NCBI RefSeq assembly: GCF_004117055.1
Contig: NZ_CP026363.1
Location: 1,789,501-1,853,500, forward strand
DNA length: 64,000 nucleotides
Direction of reading: 5' to 3'
Source of the DNA: Brevibacillus agri
Lineage (GTDB): Bacteria > Bacillota > Bacilli > Brevibacillales > Brevibacillaceae
Shown here: positions 35,757 to 44,214 of the stretch, one piece after another
Layout: each line of letters starts with the position of its first letter
Position numbering within the stretch: position 1 is the stretch's first letter
Position numbers and translations under genes: made by a program
The notes under the pieces: model-generated
The model's input: only the letters and a program-made list of their open reading frames with translations
Databases searched by the model: none
Told to the model about the DNA's origin: nothing

Positions 35757-36768
35757 CAAGCTGCGCGAAAGGCTTGATGTGTCCGAGATAGTCTGGGACG
35801 AAAAAAGGGCGCGACGCCTGATCTGGCGGTCGCGGTTTGCGCTGTGGAGAAATATGGCGCAAGTATTGCTCGCCATATGGTTTTTGTACATGCTCTACAT
35901 GCTGGTGATTCAGATCGGCTATGCGAAGCTGGGCAAGGAGGACGACCTGGTCCGCTACGCCGCGACCTTGGTCGAGACGCATTACCCGGGCTTGAAGGTG
36001 AACAAGTCGGGGCACACGCCGGTGTCGCTGTCTCCCTGGCTGACGCAAGAGACGACGCTTCTCCTGTACAAGCAGCTTGGCAAGTGGGAGGAGGTCGTCG
36101 GCACGGTGACGGTCAAAAAGCCGCTCTGGGGCAAGCTTGCGTACGACATCCACTATCAGCAAAAGCAGCTCGACGACCGGGACGGAACGTTTCGTTTTGC
36201 CCTGCCGCTGTCGCTGCTCGGCAAAAAGCCTCTGGAAGTGCGCGAGGAGCAGAACGAGCTGTGGGAGCAGCTCGCCCATATGGAGGACGGCTACGTAGCG
36301 GAGATGGCGTTTTCCACGCTGCAGCCGTACGAGCCGCTGCAACTCTTCAAGCTGCTGGAAAAGTACGATCTGTCTGTGCTGCAGATGGCCGTGTACGGAG
36401 GCGAGCTGAAAACCTTTCAGCCGACGCATACGCGAAGCGGCAGTACCATCCGCGTCCCGCACCTGGTGCTGAGGCCGGCAGTTCACTACAGCGAGGGAGG
36501 AAGCATGAGCTACGAGACGACGATGGATTTGCCCGAATCGGTGGAGGAGGCGACCAATCAGCTCATTCCTGATTTGGAATGGATGCAGTCCTATGCGCCT
36601 GATGAGTTCGATGTGTATGACGACAAGCGTCTCGCCTATTTGCGCGAAAACGGAATCGCCGTCTATGGCGCCGTCGTCACAGGACCGATTCGCGAGTTGG
36701 AGAAGCTGCGTGCCGAGCCTGAGCTGCACCGCTTTCAGTTGGGCAGGATTGCCGTATGGAACTGGTAG
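35746..36768 (+). CDS. Membrane anti-sigma factor (Sigma_reg_N/C-like)
   Basis: 340 residues. The cytoplasmic N-terminus (~1-45) contains VWDEKRARRLIWRSR, which would bind the sigma factor. One membrane helix follows (~47-66, VLLAIWFLYMLYMLVIQIG), then a ~270-residue extracytoplasmic domain (LSPWLTQETTLLLYKQLG, MEDGYVAEMAFSTLQPY, GSMSYETTMDLPESVEEATN). The layout matches the Sigma_reg_N/Sigma_reg_C family seen with YhdM/SigM-like factors. It overlaps the sigma gene by 11 bp and so is cotranscribed. Confidence 0.8.
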   Translation: MEDDKLRERLDVSEIVWDEKRARRLIWRSRFALWRNMAQVLLAIWFLYMLYMLVIQIGYAKLGKEDDLVRYAATLVETHYPGLKVNKSGHTPVSLSPWLTQETTLLLYKQLGKWEEVVGTVTVKKPLWGKLAYDIHYQQKQLDDRDGTFRFALPLSLLGKKPLEVREEQNELWEQLAHMEDGYVAEMAFSTLQPYEPLQLFKLLEKYDLSVLQMAVYGGELKTFQPTHTRSGSTIRVPHLVLRPAVHYSEGGSMSYETTMDLPESVEEATNQLIPDLEWMQSYAPDEFDVYDDKRLAYLRENGIAVYGAVVTGPIRELEKLRAEPELHRFQLGRIAVWNW

Positions 36769-36791
36769 CCACATTTTTTTAAAATCCGGTC

Positions 36792-36820
36792 TTGATTTTG
36801 GGACGACTTGCCTGTAAAAT
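36792..36820 (+). promoter_or_regulatory. Promoter of the tRNA pair
   Basis: TTGATT (36792-36797) and TAAAAT (36815-36820), 17-bp spacing, ~60 bp before tRNA-Pro. Confidence 0.65.
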
Positions 36821-36885
36821 ACGTAAGTGTTGCGGCACTTTGCAGATTTTGTCGAACAAAGTGGAGCAACGTCGTGTGAGCAAAT

Positions 36886-36962
36886 CGGGAAGTAGCTCAG
36901 CTTGGTAGAGTACTTGGCTTGGGACCAAGGGGTCGCAGGTTCGAATCCTGTCTTCCCGACCA
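36886..36962 (+). tRNA. tRNA-Pro (anticodon TGG)
   Basis: 77 nt including encoded CCA. The acceptor CGGGAAG pairs with CTTCCCG, the anticodon loop is CTTGGGA, and the T arm has GTTCGAATC. It reads CCN proline codons. Confidence 0.97.
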
Positions 36963-36978
36963 TGATGCACACGAACGG

Positions 36979-37061
36979 GCCGGTATGGCGGAATTGGCAG
37001 ACGCGCGCGACTCAAAATCGTGAGGGAAACCGTGGGGGTTCAAGTCCCTCTACCGGCACCA
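36979..37061 (+). tRNA. tRNA-Leu (anticodon CAA)
   Basis: 83 nt including encoded CCA. The acceptor GCCGGTA pairs with TACCGGC; the anticodon loop is CTCAAAA. The short variable arm (GAGGGAAACCGT) fits a class II tRNA. It lies 16 bp after tRNA-Pro, cotranscribed. Confidence 0.95.
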
Positions 37062-37092
37062 GCAATCCATACATATGGTTTTTGTTATAAGG

Positions 37093-37130
37093 TGGGGAAC
37101 AGCGAGCAAATCCTGTTTCTCACTTTTTTC
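37093..37130 (+). terminator. Terminator of the tRNA pair
   Basis: GGGGAACAG pairs with CTGTTTCTC (two wobbles), followed by ACTTTTTTC. Confidence 0.7.
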
Positions 37131-37178
37131 ATTTTCGGGCGCCGCTTTGAGATACAAATTAGTGAAAATGGACAAAGA

Positions 37179-37204
37179 AAAAGTCAACGATGAGAGTTGA
37201 CTTT
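37179..37204. terminator. Hairpin downstream of the small membrane gene
   Basis: AAGTCAAC-GATGAGA-GTTGACTT stem with A/T on both sides. It sits after the minus-strand gene ending at 37221. Confidence 0.55.
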
Positions 37205-37220
37205 AGGAACCATATATCTT

Positions 37221-37424
37221 CTACTGAAGTGTCATAAAGATAAAAGCTATTGTAACCAGCAGGAAGAGGACAAACAAAACCCCAAACACTATAGAGGTGT
37301 TTGCTGCTTTATTAAATCGAGCAATATTAGAGTTCTTTAATGACTCAATAGAACTAAAAAAACTTTTCATTGCCCCCACAAAAAACAACAGTGTAAAAAA
37401 AGCAAAAAAATATAGCAATATCAT
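37221..37424 (-). CDS. Small two-helix membrane protein
   Basis: 67 residues with membrane helices at ~2-20 and ~43-65 and a hydrophilic loop (SSIESLKNSNIARFNKA). GAGGAAGGG directly abuts the ATG; an in-frame TTG two codons later would have better spacing. AT-rich compared with neighbours. The region upstream (37425-37700) contains no other convincing gene. Function unknown. Confidence 0.55.
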   Translation of the reverse strand: MILLYFFAFFTLLFFVGAMKSFFSSIESLKNSNIARFNKAANTSIVFGVLFVLFLLVTIAFIFMTLQ

Positions 37425-37713
37425 CCCTTCCTCAATACATTAATGTTTTCTTCGTTTTTCTCGCTCTTTCGCATGTTTTCATCTTTGACGCACGAAGCGC
37501 TTGAGGATAATATTTGACGGAGAGTGAATATATGGAATGGACCTGTTGGCGGGAATGTAATAGACATTCTTTTGCAGGAAAAAGGGGATTGCGACTGACT
37601 AAGTACGACTTTGCGCACTTGAAATAGTCTTTGCTTAACAATGTCACTGCTGTTCTTTATTATGAATTTGAGACAAGCTTCTTCTATGCAAAGAGAAAAA
37701 GGAGGCGGATATC

Positions 37714-38238
37714 GTGAGACTTGCGGGAAAACGTGTAGTCTGCTTTGTAGAAAGCGAATTTGAAGATTTGGAGCTGTGGTACCCGGTGCTGAGGCTGCGC
37801 GAGGAAGGGGCGACTGTCCATTTGGCGGGGCCGCAGGCGGGACACGCCTACATCGGAAAATACGGCGTGCCGTGCGAGGTGGACAAGGCATTGAGCGAGC
37901 TTGATCCGGCGCAGTACGACGGCGTGCTCGTGCCGGGTGGCTGGGCGCCGGACAAGCTTCGCCGCTATCCGGAGGTGCTTTCGTTTGTCCGTGCCATGCA
38001 CGAGGCGAAAAAGCCGATCGGCCACATTTGCCACGCGGGCTGGGTGCTCGCCTCGGCAAAAATTTTGGCCGGAGTGAAGACGACCTCTACGCCTGGCATC
38101 AAGGATGACATGGAGAACGCAGGGGCAGTGTGGGTCGACGAAGAGGTGGTCGTCGATGGGCACATCGTCGGTTCCCGCCGTCCGCCTGATTTGCCGGCGT
38201 ACGCGAAGGCTTTCGCGGATTTGTTGGCTGAAAACTAA
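37714..38238 (+). CDS. PfpI/DJ-1-family protein (type 1 glutamine amidotransferase-like)
   Basis: 174 residues from GTG, 7 nt after AAAGGAGGCGG. DJ-1/PfpI fold: the conserved Glu in ESEFEDLELWYP and the nucleophile elbow GHICHAGWVLASA with Cys followed by His. Members act as proteases, glyoxalases/deglycases or stress chaperones; which applies here cannot be decided. Close to B. subtilis YfkM/YraA type (general stress protein 18). Monocistronic, terminator after it. Confidence 0.88.
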   Translation: MRLAGKRVVCFVESEFEDLELWYPVLRLREEGATVHLAGPQAGHAYIGKYGVPCEVDKALSELDPAQYDGVLVPGGWAPDKLRRYPEVLSFVRAMHEAKKPIGHICHAGWVLASAKILAGVKTTSTPGIKDDMENAGAVWVDEEVVVDGHIVGSRRPPDLPAYAKAFADLLAEN

Positions 38239-38254
38239 GGACAAGCAGCGCAGT

Positions 38255-38305
38255 TGCAACAAAAAAAGGCACGCTCGTTGACAAAACGCCAGGCGTGCCT
38301 TTTTT
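38255..38305. terminator. Bidirectional terminator
   Basis: AAAAAAGGCACGC pairs with GCGTGCCTTTTTT around an ~18-nt loop, between the PfpI gene and the germinant-receptor operon. Confidence 0.88.
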
Positions 38306-38457
38306 TATGAGCTTGGCCTCTTGGTGTTCTTCCAGGGCGGGTCCCCCCACTCGTGGATTTTGTTGCTGGCCGTGTAAAACAAAAACGGGATCAAAAAAGC
38401 GAGCAGCGCGCCGCCAAAGGTGAGAAACGGGGGCAGCGAGCCCAAATATTTCATCAT
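38305..38457 (-). CDS. 50-residue membrane protein closing the ger operon
   Basis: Begins MMKYLGSLPPFLTFGG and has one membrane helix (LLAFLIPFLFYTA) and a short charged tail (NKIHEWGDPPW). GAAGGAAGGTG precedes the ATG. It starts 5 bp after the gerKC stop, so it is the fourth cistron. Some germinant receptor operons include a small D subunit, usually two-helix and somewhat longer, that tunes receptor activity. This could be such a subunit, but sequence support is positional only. Confidence 0.6.
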   Translation of the reverse strand: MMKYLGSLPPFLTFGGALLAFLIPFLFYTASNKIHEWGDPPWKNTKRPSS

Positions 38458-38462
38458 GCTGG

Positions 38463-39695
38463 TCACCTTCCTTCTACTTTTTCCGAACGGTTGATGGAGC
38501 CGACATTTCGCAAGTACACCTTGGCTTCGACGTGGATTTCGCTCTTTTCGTACAGGCGCTGCCCTTTTTCCCAATCGTGCTGGATCTGCTTCCAGAGCGA
38601 GTAGTCTTTTTGGCGGATATTGCTGCCCAGCTTGATGACATCGGCTTTCATTTCCTTGTGCACTTTCTGGATCGTATCCCGGCACATCCGCTCGATTTCT
38701 TTTGCGAACGCTTGCTCCAGCTTCTTCGTCTCTTCCTTGCTGAGAAAATCCATCAGCGCGTAGGCTTCTGCCAAAATGCCCTCGCACTCGATTTGGATCG
38801 TGAAAATAAAGTGCTGCTTGTCGCGCAAATCTTGTACGATAGAATGCTTCGTCCCCTGGATGTTCAGGACGACCAAATCGTTTTTGACCTTGGCTTTTAA
38901 CAGTCCCCCGTTAATATTCCCCGTCAAGAAATTCAAGCCCTCGGTTTCTTCTTCGCCAAGAAAGCCGACCATTTGGTTGCGATTGGAAAACACAGCGCTG
39001 CCCGCCATTTTGATTTCGTTTTTTTCCGCCCGCACTCTCGGAATGACGAAGCTGAACGGGTTGAGCAGCTCCTCGTGAACATCTCCCACTCTGACCTCGG
39101 GAAGCATGCGCGCATTTCGATCGATGTTTTCACCAATCGAGTTGATGTAGAGCGCGGGCAGCTTTTCCGTTTTCGGCTTGACCTCGATAATGCTTTTGGC
39201 CGGGCCATTGGAGATAAAGACTTTGCTGCTTCGCCTGGAATCGGGATCGCTCAGCAAAAAATCCATGGCGTTGGCAAAGCCGTTTTCGGAGCGGGCCACT
39301 TCTTCCGAGATGACGAGAATCTTGAGGTGCTGGTAAAACGGAGCGCGACTGGTTCGGGTAGCCAGCTCGCGGGAAACCTCGAAAAGCGAATCCCCCTCCG
39401 AGGAGAGGTTGAGAAACGCTTCGTTCGTCGTGTTTTGTCCGCCACCGCCGCCCTGGTTGCCTGCGATCAGTCCGCCAGGGATGACGAGCTGGTGGGTGAC
39501 GAGGAAGCGCTGCTTGACCCGTGGTTTTCCCGGCGATTCTTTCGCAGCCCGTTTTTCGGCCTCGTTGGAGCGGGGGGCATCAATGGCGACACCGACGACA
39601 AAGCCGCGTTCCTCGATCTGCACCTGGTCCCAGCAGCCCGTGACCAGCGTGCACAGGAGAACGACCATGCAGGCCAGAGTAAGACGCCTATTCAT
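38463..39695 (-). CDS. gerKC: Ger(x)C-family germination lipoprotein (GerKC-like)
   Basis: 410 residues. Signal peptide MNRRLTLACMVVLLCTL ends in lipobox VTGC (acylated Cys21). After the WDQVQIEERGFVVGVAID start typical of GerC proteins, domains include FEVSRELATRTSRAPFYQHL-KILVISEE and the C-terminal spore germination GerAC fold (KVHKEMKADVIKLGSNI). It is the outer lipoprotein subunit of an inner-spore-membrane nutrient receptor. Overlaps gerKB by 8 bp. An unusual Gly-rich insert (GNQGGGGGQN) sits near residue 80. Confidence 0.92.
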   Translation of the reverse strand: MNRRLTLACMVVLLCTLVTGCWDQVQIEERGFVVGVAIDAPRSNEAEKRAAKESPGKPRVKQRFLVTHQLVIPGGLIAGNQGGGGGQNTTNEAFLNLSSEGDSLFEVSRELATRTSRAPFYQHLKILVISEEVARSENGFANAMDFLLSDPDSRRSSKVFISNGPAKSIIEVKPKTEKLPALYINSIGENIDRNARMLPEVRVGDVHEELLNPFSFVIPRVRAEKNEIKMAGSAVFSNRNQMVGFLGEEETEGLNFLTGNINGGLLKAKVKNDLVVLNIQGTKHSIVQDLRDKQHFIFTIQIECEGILAEAYALMDFLSKEETKKLEQAFAKEIERMCRDTIQKVHKEMKADVIKLGSNIRQKDYSLWKQIQHDWEKGQRLYEKSEIHVEAKVYLRNVGSINRSEKVEGR

Positions 39696-40794
39696 GGCCC
39701 CTCACCCCGCGGATGATGGCGAGCAGCAGTAGCAGGATGGGGCACAGGTAGACGATAATCATTCCGAAATACGTCACATAGTCGGCAAACGTAAAGAAGT
39801 CGACCAGATTTTGCGGGAGCATCGCGACGAAGTAAATAATCGGCGACAAGAGCAGGATCCAGACCATTTTTTTTACGTTGCGGAACATCGACGCTAAATT
39901 GAGGATCGTGATATCGAGCCATATCATGCACGTATCGAAAATCGTCATGATCCAGATCGCAAAAAAGATCGATTCGACCCGCTCGAAAAAACCGCCGGGA
40001 ATTTCCACTTCTTTCGCAAGATCAATCGTCGGGTACGTCAAGTTTTTGGCGACCTCGGCCGAAAAGACGCCGATGACGAAAATGTAGATCGTCAAGTAGA
40101 GGGCCACCGGGATGAACAGCCCGAGCGCCATGGCCTTTGTTCCGTCTTTTGGCCGTTTCATCAGCATCGTATAGAAGAGAATGATTTCGAACCCGGAGTA
40201 GGAAAGCCCCACCGCTTGCGAGCCGTCCAGCAAGGAGCGCCAGTCGGATGAGAAAAAGGGGCGAACGTTTTCGACTTCGATCAATTGCGAGGTGAACAGC
40301 AAGACGAAAAACATCACGACCAGGACGACTGGCAAAAACAACAGGTTGAGCCGCAGCATGGAGATGCGCGATCCCGCCACGGCATACTGGACGATCAACA
40401 GAAAGCTCAACGTAATCATTTCGACTGGGGTGTTGTAAAACAAATACTGCTTGGCGATGTTGCCGATCGCGCGAATCTCGAAGGACACGAACAGCATCGT
40501 GTACAGACAGACGAGCAAGGTCAGGACGTAGCCGACCGGCTTGCTTGCGATCATCGAGGTGTACTCGAAAAAAGTTTGCCTGGGGAAGCGGGCGGCGAGC
40601 TTGGCGAGCAGCCAGCCGATCAGAAAGGCGATCAGGCCGCTGATGACGACGGAAATCCAGCCGTCGAATCCGCTGGTCGCTTTGGCGAGCCCGCGCGGGA
40701 AGGTCAGGATGCCGACACCGATCGTAACCGCGGCGATGTTGATACCCATATGATTTTTGGTGAGCATTTTATCTGGCAAGGTTTGTGCACTCAT
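39688..40794 (-). CDS. gerKB: Spore germination GerAB-family permease (GerKB-like)
   Basis: 368 residues with ten membrane helices, APC-superfamily fold. GerB subunits bind the nutrient. Begins MSAQTLPDKMLTKNHMGINI; characteristic stretches are ILTFPRGLAKATSGFDGWIS, FSSDWRSLLDGSQAVGLSYS-GFEIILFY and IPGGFFERVESIFFAIWIM. Its ATGA overlaps gerKA and its end overlaps gerKC, so the three are translationally coupled. The specific germinant cannot be read from the sequence. Confidence 0.92.
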   Translation of the reverse strand: MSAQTLPDKMLTKNHMGINIAAVTIGVGILTFPRGLAKATSGFDGWISVVISGLIAFLIGWLLAKLAARFPRQTFFEYTSMIASKPVGYVLTLLVCLYTMLFVSFEIRAIGNIAKQYLFYNTPVEMITLSFLLIVQYAVAGSRISMLRLNLLFLPVVLVVMFFVLLFTSQLIEVENVRPFFSSDWRSLLDGSQAVGLSYSGFEIILFYTMLMKRPKDGTKAMALGLFIPVALYLTIYIFVIGVFSAEVAKNLTYPTIDLAKEVEIPGGFFERVESIFFAIWIMTIFDTCMIWLDITILNLASMFRNVKKMVWILLLSPIIYFVAMLPQNLVDFFTFADYVTYFGMIIVYLCPILLLLLAIIRGVRGHE

Positions 40795-42371
40795 TTGGAG
40801 TCCCCTGTTCTCATTCGGATTTCATCTTCTGGGTGCAGGACTTCGGGACGGTCTTTTAAAAAGGTGACAGGCGCGCGCAAAATCAAGTCTTTCCAGTCTC
40901 TGGGCATTTGCGGGGCAAACGGAGCCAGGTACGGATGGCCGATGCTCGTCAGATTGGACAGGTGGATGATGATCGTAATCAGGCTTAGCACGACGCCGTA
41001 CACCCCGAAGATGGCGGCGGCAAACATGGCGAAAAACCGGATCATGCGAAACGCGATCGCCAGGTGGTACGACGGAATGGCAAAGGACGAAATCGCTGTC
41101 AGCGCTACGACGATGACCATGACCGGGCTGACGATCCCGGCTGATACCGCGGCGTCGCCGATGACGAGACCGCCGACGATGCCGACCGTCTGGCCAATCG
41201 GTTTGGGCAGACGCAGCCCCGCCTCCTGCAACAGCTCCATCGTCGTAATCATCATGATCGACTCCACGAAAGCCGGAAATGGAACGCCGTCCCGTGTGGC
41301 GGCAATGGAGAAGGCGAGATCGGACGGAATCAGGCCAGGGTGAAACGTGACCAGGGCGATGTAGAGCGACGGCGAAAATACAGCGAAAAAAGCGGCCAAA
41401 TAACGCAACAGCCGGGTCAGTGTGCCGACGATCCAACGCTCGTAGTAGTCCTCGGGAGAGTGCATGAGCAGACCGAGCGTGACGGGGAGAATCAGTACCA
41501 TCGGCGTGCCGTCCAGCATGATCGCGACCCGCCCTTGAAACAGGGCGGCACTCACCTTGTCCGGGCGCTCCGTATTGTGCACCTGGGGGAAGGGCGAGAG
41601 AAAATCGTCCTCGATCCACTGCTCGATAAACCCTGACTCTTCTACTTCATCAATGTCGATGGTGGCGATTCTGCGGTGAACTTCCTTGACCAAATTGTGA
41701 TCCACAATATTGTCGATGTAGGCGACGATCAGCTCGGTTTTGCTGCGCGTTCCTACCAGGGTGCTATCAAAGCGCAGGCTCGGGTCCTTTACTCTTCTGC
41801 GGATCAGCACCGTGTTGTCCCGGATGCTTTCAGTGAAGCCGTCGCGTGGACCGCGCACAAGCCCTTCGGAGACGGGCTCCTCGATGGCCCGGGACTTCCA
41901 GCCTTTGCTGTCAATGAGGATGATCTCGCTCGTGCCGTCGACAAAAATGGCGGTATCTCCGGACAAAATACAGTCGATGGTGGCTGCGAGAGACGTTTCT
42001 TTTTTTATTTCGACAACGGACAAGACCTCATCAAAAAGCAGGTTGAGGATCGCATCTGGTTCAGTAGGAACGGTTTTTTCCGCGGTAGAGATCATCAACT
42101 GGATATGGCCCAGCACTTGCGCATGGAGCATATCCGCATTGGCCAGACCATCAATCGCAATGACGGCGCACGGATGGTTGCTGTTGCCGATGAGAAAGCT
42201 GCGGATCAGCAGATCGTGAGGGTTGCCAAGCAAGGAGCGAAACAGGTCCATGTTTTCCTGCAGGCTGCTGGACAGCTTTTTGCCGGCAAGCTGTGGCTGT
42301 GACTGCTGCATGTGCTGCATGAGGGGAGAGGTTTTCTTTTTGCGTCGCTGGGCGAAAAATTTTCGCATCAT
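40791..42371 (-). CDS. gerKA: Spore germination GerAA-family protein (GerKA-like)
   Basis: 526 residues. A soluble N-terminal domain (~1-270, containing DLLIRSFLIGN and LSGDTAIFVDG), then about five membrane helices and the family block VTFHPGLIPSDLAFSIAATRDGVPFP. Receptor A subunit of the inner spore membrane. Gln-rich start (MQHMQQSQPQ) is typical. Start chosen at the first of two adjacent ATGs; GGGAGGGA lies ~6 nt upstream. First cistron of the operon. A forespore promoter would lie in 42372-42480; CATGCTA there resembles a SigG -10 but no matching -35 was found. Confidence 0.93.
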   Translation of the reverse strand: MMRKFFAQRRKKKTSPLMQHMQQSQPQLAGKKLSSSLQENMDLFRSLLGNPHDLLIRSFLIGNSNHPCAVIAIDGLANADMLHAQVLGHIQLMISTAEKTVPTEPDAILNLLFDEVLSVVEIKKETSLAATIDCILSGDTAIFVDGTSEIILIDSKGWKSRAIEEPVSEGLVRGPRDGFTESIRDNTVLIRRRVKDPSLRFDSTLVGTRSKTELIVAYIDNIVDHNLVKEVHRRIATIDIDEVEESGFIEQWIEDDFLSPFPQVHNTERPDKVSAALFQGRVAIMLDGTPMVLILPVTLGLLMHSPEDYYERWIVGTLTRLLRYLAAFFAVFSPSLYIALVTFHPGLIPSDLAFSIAATRDGVPFPAFVESIMMITTMELLQEAGLRLPKPIGQTVGIVGGLVIGDAAVSAGIVSPVMVIVVALTAISSFAIPSYHLAIAFRMIRFFAMFAAAIFGVYGVVLSLITIIIHLSNLTSIGHPYLAPFAPQMPRDWKDLILRAPVTFLKDRPEVLHPEDEIRMRTGDSK

Positions 42372-42478
42372 GGAAGTCCCTCCCGTTCAAAATGCGAATA
42401 GCATGTTAGTGCGATTTTTTCCAGAACAAAGGGAATTTATGCGGATGAAAGTTCCACGACAAACTTTCGCACAAAGAA

Positions 42479-42507
42479 TTGAACAACCCTATGAGGTATG
42501 ATACATT
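42479..42507 (+). promoter_or_regulatory. Putative promoter of the dynamin genes
   Basis: TTGAAC (42479-42484) and TACATT (42502-42507), 17 bp apart, ~62 bp before the GTG. Confidence 0.45.
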
Positions 42508-42568
42508 CGGCATGGTAGAATAGAGAGTAGTAGAGAGAGTAGGAAAGACGGAGAAGGGTGGAATCGTA

Positions 42569-44209
42569 GTGCTTGACAGTCAAGTTTTGGTTCGGGAGAC
42601 AGACTTTGCGAAACTCGCGCATACATGGGAAGAGCTGGCGCAAGCGATGGCCGGGCAGGGAGATCAAGCGACTCCTGCCAAGCTGAAGCAGCTTGCAAAA
42701 AAAACGCGGAAAGCCGAGCTGAACATCGCTTTCTGTGGACACTTTTCCGCAGGGAAGTCCACGATGATTAATACGCTGCTGGGGGTCAGCCTGCTGCCCT
42801 CCAATCCGATTCCGACCAGCGCCAATGTCGTGAAGATCCGCGGTGGCGAAAAAGCTGCTCGCGTCTATACAATGAACGGCGACGTCGTGACGTTTGATCC
42901 GGATACGGAGATGGAGAAGCTCAAGCAGTTTGCCGTTGATGGAGATACCGTGGAGTCTGTAGAAGTCTCCTATCCGGGAACGCTTCTCGACGAGCATTCC
43001 AGCCTGCTCGACACGCCAGGGATCGACTCGACCGACGCCGCGCACAAAATCGCGACGGAATCCGCGCTGCACCTGGCTGACGTCGTCATTTACATGATGG
43101 ATTACAACCACGTCCAGGCAGAGGAAAACTTCAACTTTACGAAAACCTTGAAAGATCGCGGCAAGCCAGTCTATCTGGTTGTGAACATGATTGACAAGCA
43201 CATTGACTTTGAGCTTGATTTTGAGAGCTACAAGGAAAGTGTGGAGGAAGCGTTCGCGACCTGGAACATTCATCCCGACGGCATTTTTTACACCTCGCTC
43301 GCGGAGCCGGACCATCCGGAAAACCAGTACGCGGAGTTTCGGCAAAAGCTGCTGGCGCTGATCGCTGGACGCGAGGAGCTGGTAGGCAAAAGCGTTCGCA
43401 GCGCTGCCGAGCATTTGATCGAGGAACACGTCCAGGCGGTAAAGGCCAGCCATGCCTCCAAGCGTCAGGAGCTGGAAAGCAAGCTGGACAGCCTGGAGCT
43501 GGCAGACGTAGATAGCCGCGATGCCCAAGGGGTGTCCGCCGCGCTTGCCCAGGCAGAGGCGCTCATGGCGTCGCTGAAAAACCGCACAGCAGAAGCGCGC
43601 GCCCAGATGGAAAAAGACTTGGGCTCGCTGCTCGACAATGCCCGGTTGACGTACTACAGCACGAACGAAGCGGCGCAAAGCTACCTGGAGAGCCGCAAGC
43701 CTGGCTTCAAGGTGGGCTTTTTGTTTGCGGGGAAAAAGACCGAGGAAGAGCGCCAGCGCCGCGAGGAAGCGCTGTTGGCCGAGTTCCGCGAAAAAGTGGC
43801 GGGCAATCTCGACTTCCATTTCAAGGAACTGATGAGCAAGCAGCTTCAAGCGCATGACATCCGCGACGAGGAGTACCACGCGCGTGTCCATGCGACCGAG
43901 ATCGCAATTACGGGCGAGTTCCTGGCCAAGCACATCAAGGATGGGGCGGCTTCCCGCGAGTATGTGATGAACTACTGTACAGACGTCGCGAACGCGATCA
44001 AGCTGGAGTACAGACGCGCGGGTCTTCTGTTCATAGAGGAAGTCGTCGGACGCCTGGAGAGCCAAAGCGAGCAGGAGAGCGCGGCACAGCTCGAACGCCT
44101 TGGCGTCCTGCGCGAGATGGCTTCGCTGCATGAACAGCTTGCAAGCCTCACCGCGAGCGAAGAAAACACGAGAGAAAGATTGCAGGCAATCATGCGTGAA
44201 GGAGAATAG
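42569..44209 (+). CDS. Dynamin-like GTPase, first of a tandem pair (DynA N-half-like)
   Basis: 546 residues from GTG behind AAGGG. GTPase motifs: G1 GHFSAGKSTMINTLLG, G2 Thr in IPTSANVV, G3 DTPGIDSTDAAH, G4 VNMIDKHID. The helical stalk follows, with coiled-coil segments (HASKRQELESKLDSLELADV). Bacterial dynamins tether and fuse membranes and in B. subtilis DynA protects against phage and pore-forming stress. B. subtilis DynA is one ~1190-residue chain of two dynamin units; here this gene supplies the first unit and the next gene the second. The stop lies 5 bp before the next ATG in a different frame, which has its own AAGGAGAA, so the split looks genuine. Confidence 0.88.
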   Translation: MLDSQVLVRETDFAKLAHTWEELAQAMAGQGDQATPAKLKQLAKKTRKAELNIAFCGHFSAGKSTMINTLLGVSLLPSNPIPTSANVVKIRGGEKAARVYTMNGDVVTFDPDTEMEKLKQFAVDGDTVESVEVSYPGTLLDEHSSLLDTPGIDSTDAAHKIATESALHLADVVIYMMDYNHVQAEENFNFTKTLKDRGKPVYLVVNMIDKHIDFELDFESYKESVEEAFATWNIHPDGIFYTSLAEPDHPENQYAEFRQKLLALIAGREELVGKSVRSAAEHLIEEHVQAVKASHASKRQELESKLDSLELADVDSRDAQGVSAALAQAEALMASLKNRTAEARAQMEKDLGSLLDNARLTYYSTNEAAQSYLESRKPGFKVGFLFAGKKTEEERQRREEALLAEFREKVAGNLDFHFKELMSKQLQAHDIRDEEYHARVHATEIAITGEFLAKHIKDGAASREYVMNYCTDVANAIKLEYRRAGLLFIEEVVGRLESQSEQESAAQLERLGVLREMASLHEQLASLTASEENTRERLQAIMREGE

Positions 44210-44214
44210 GAATC

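Noticed and set aside
36886..37061. tRNA-associated integration site
   Set aside because: No integrase gene and no repeat of the tRNA 3' end found near 37 kb; flanking genes are ordinary core genes.
37425..37700. Minus-strand ORF 37421-38059 upstream of the small membrane gene
   Set aside because: Mostly antisense of the PfpI gene and no start signals; region treated as noncoding.
42372..42480. SigG promoter for the ger operon
   Set aside because: CATGCTA is close to the consensus -10 but no suitable -35 at 17-18 bp was found; left as a possibility only.
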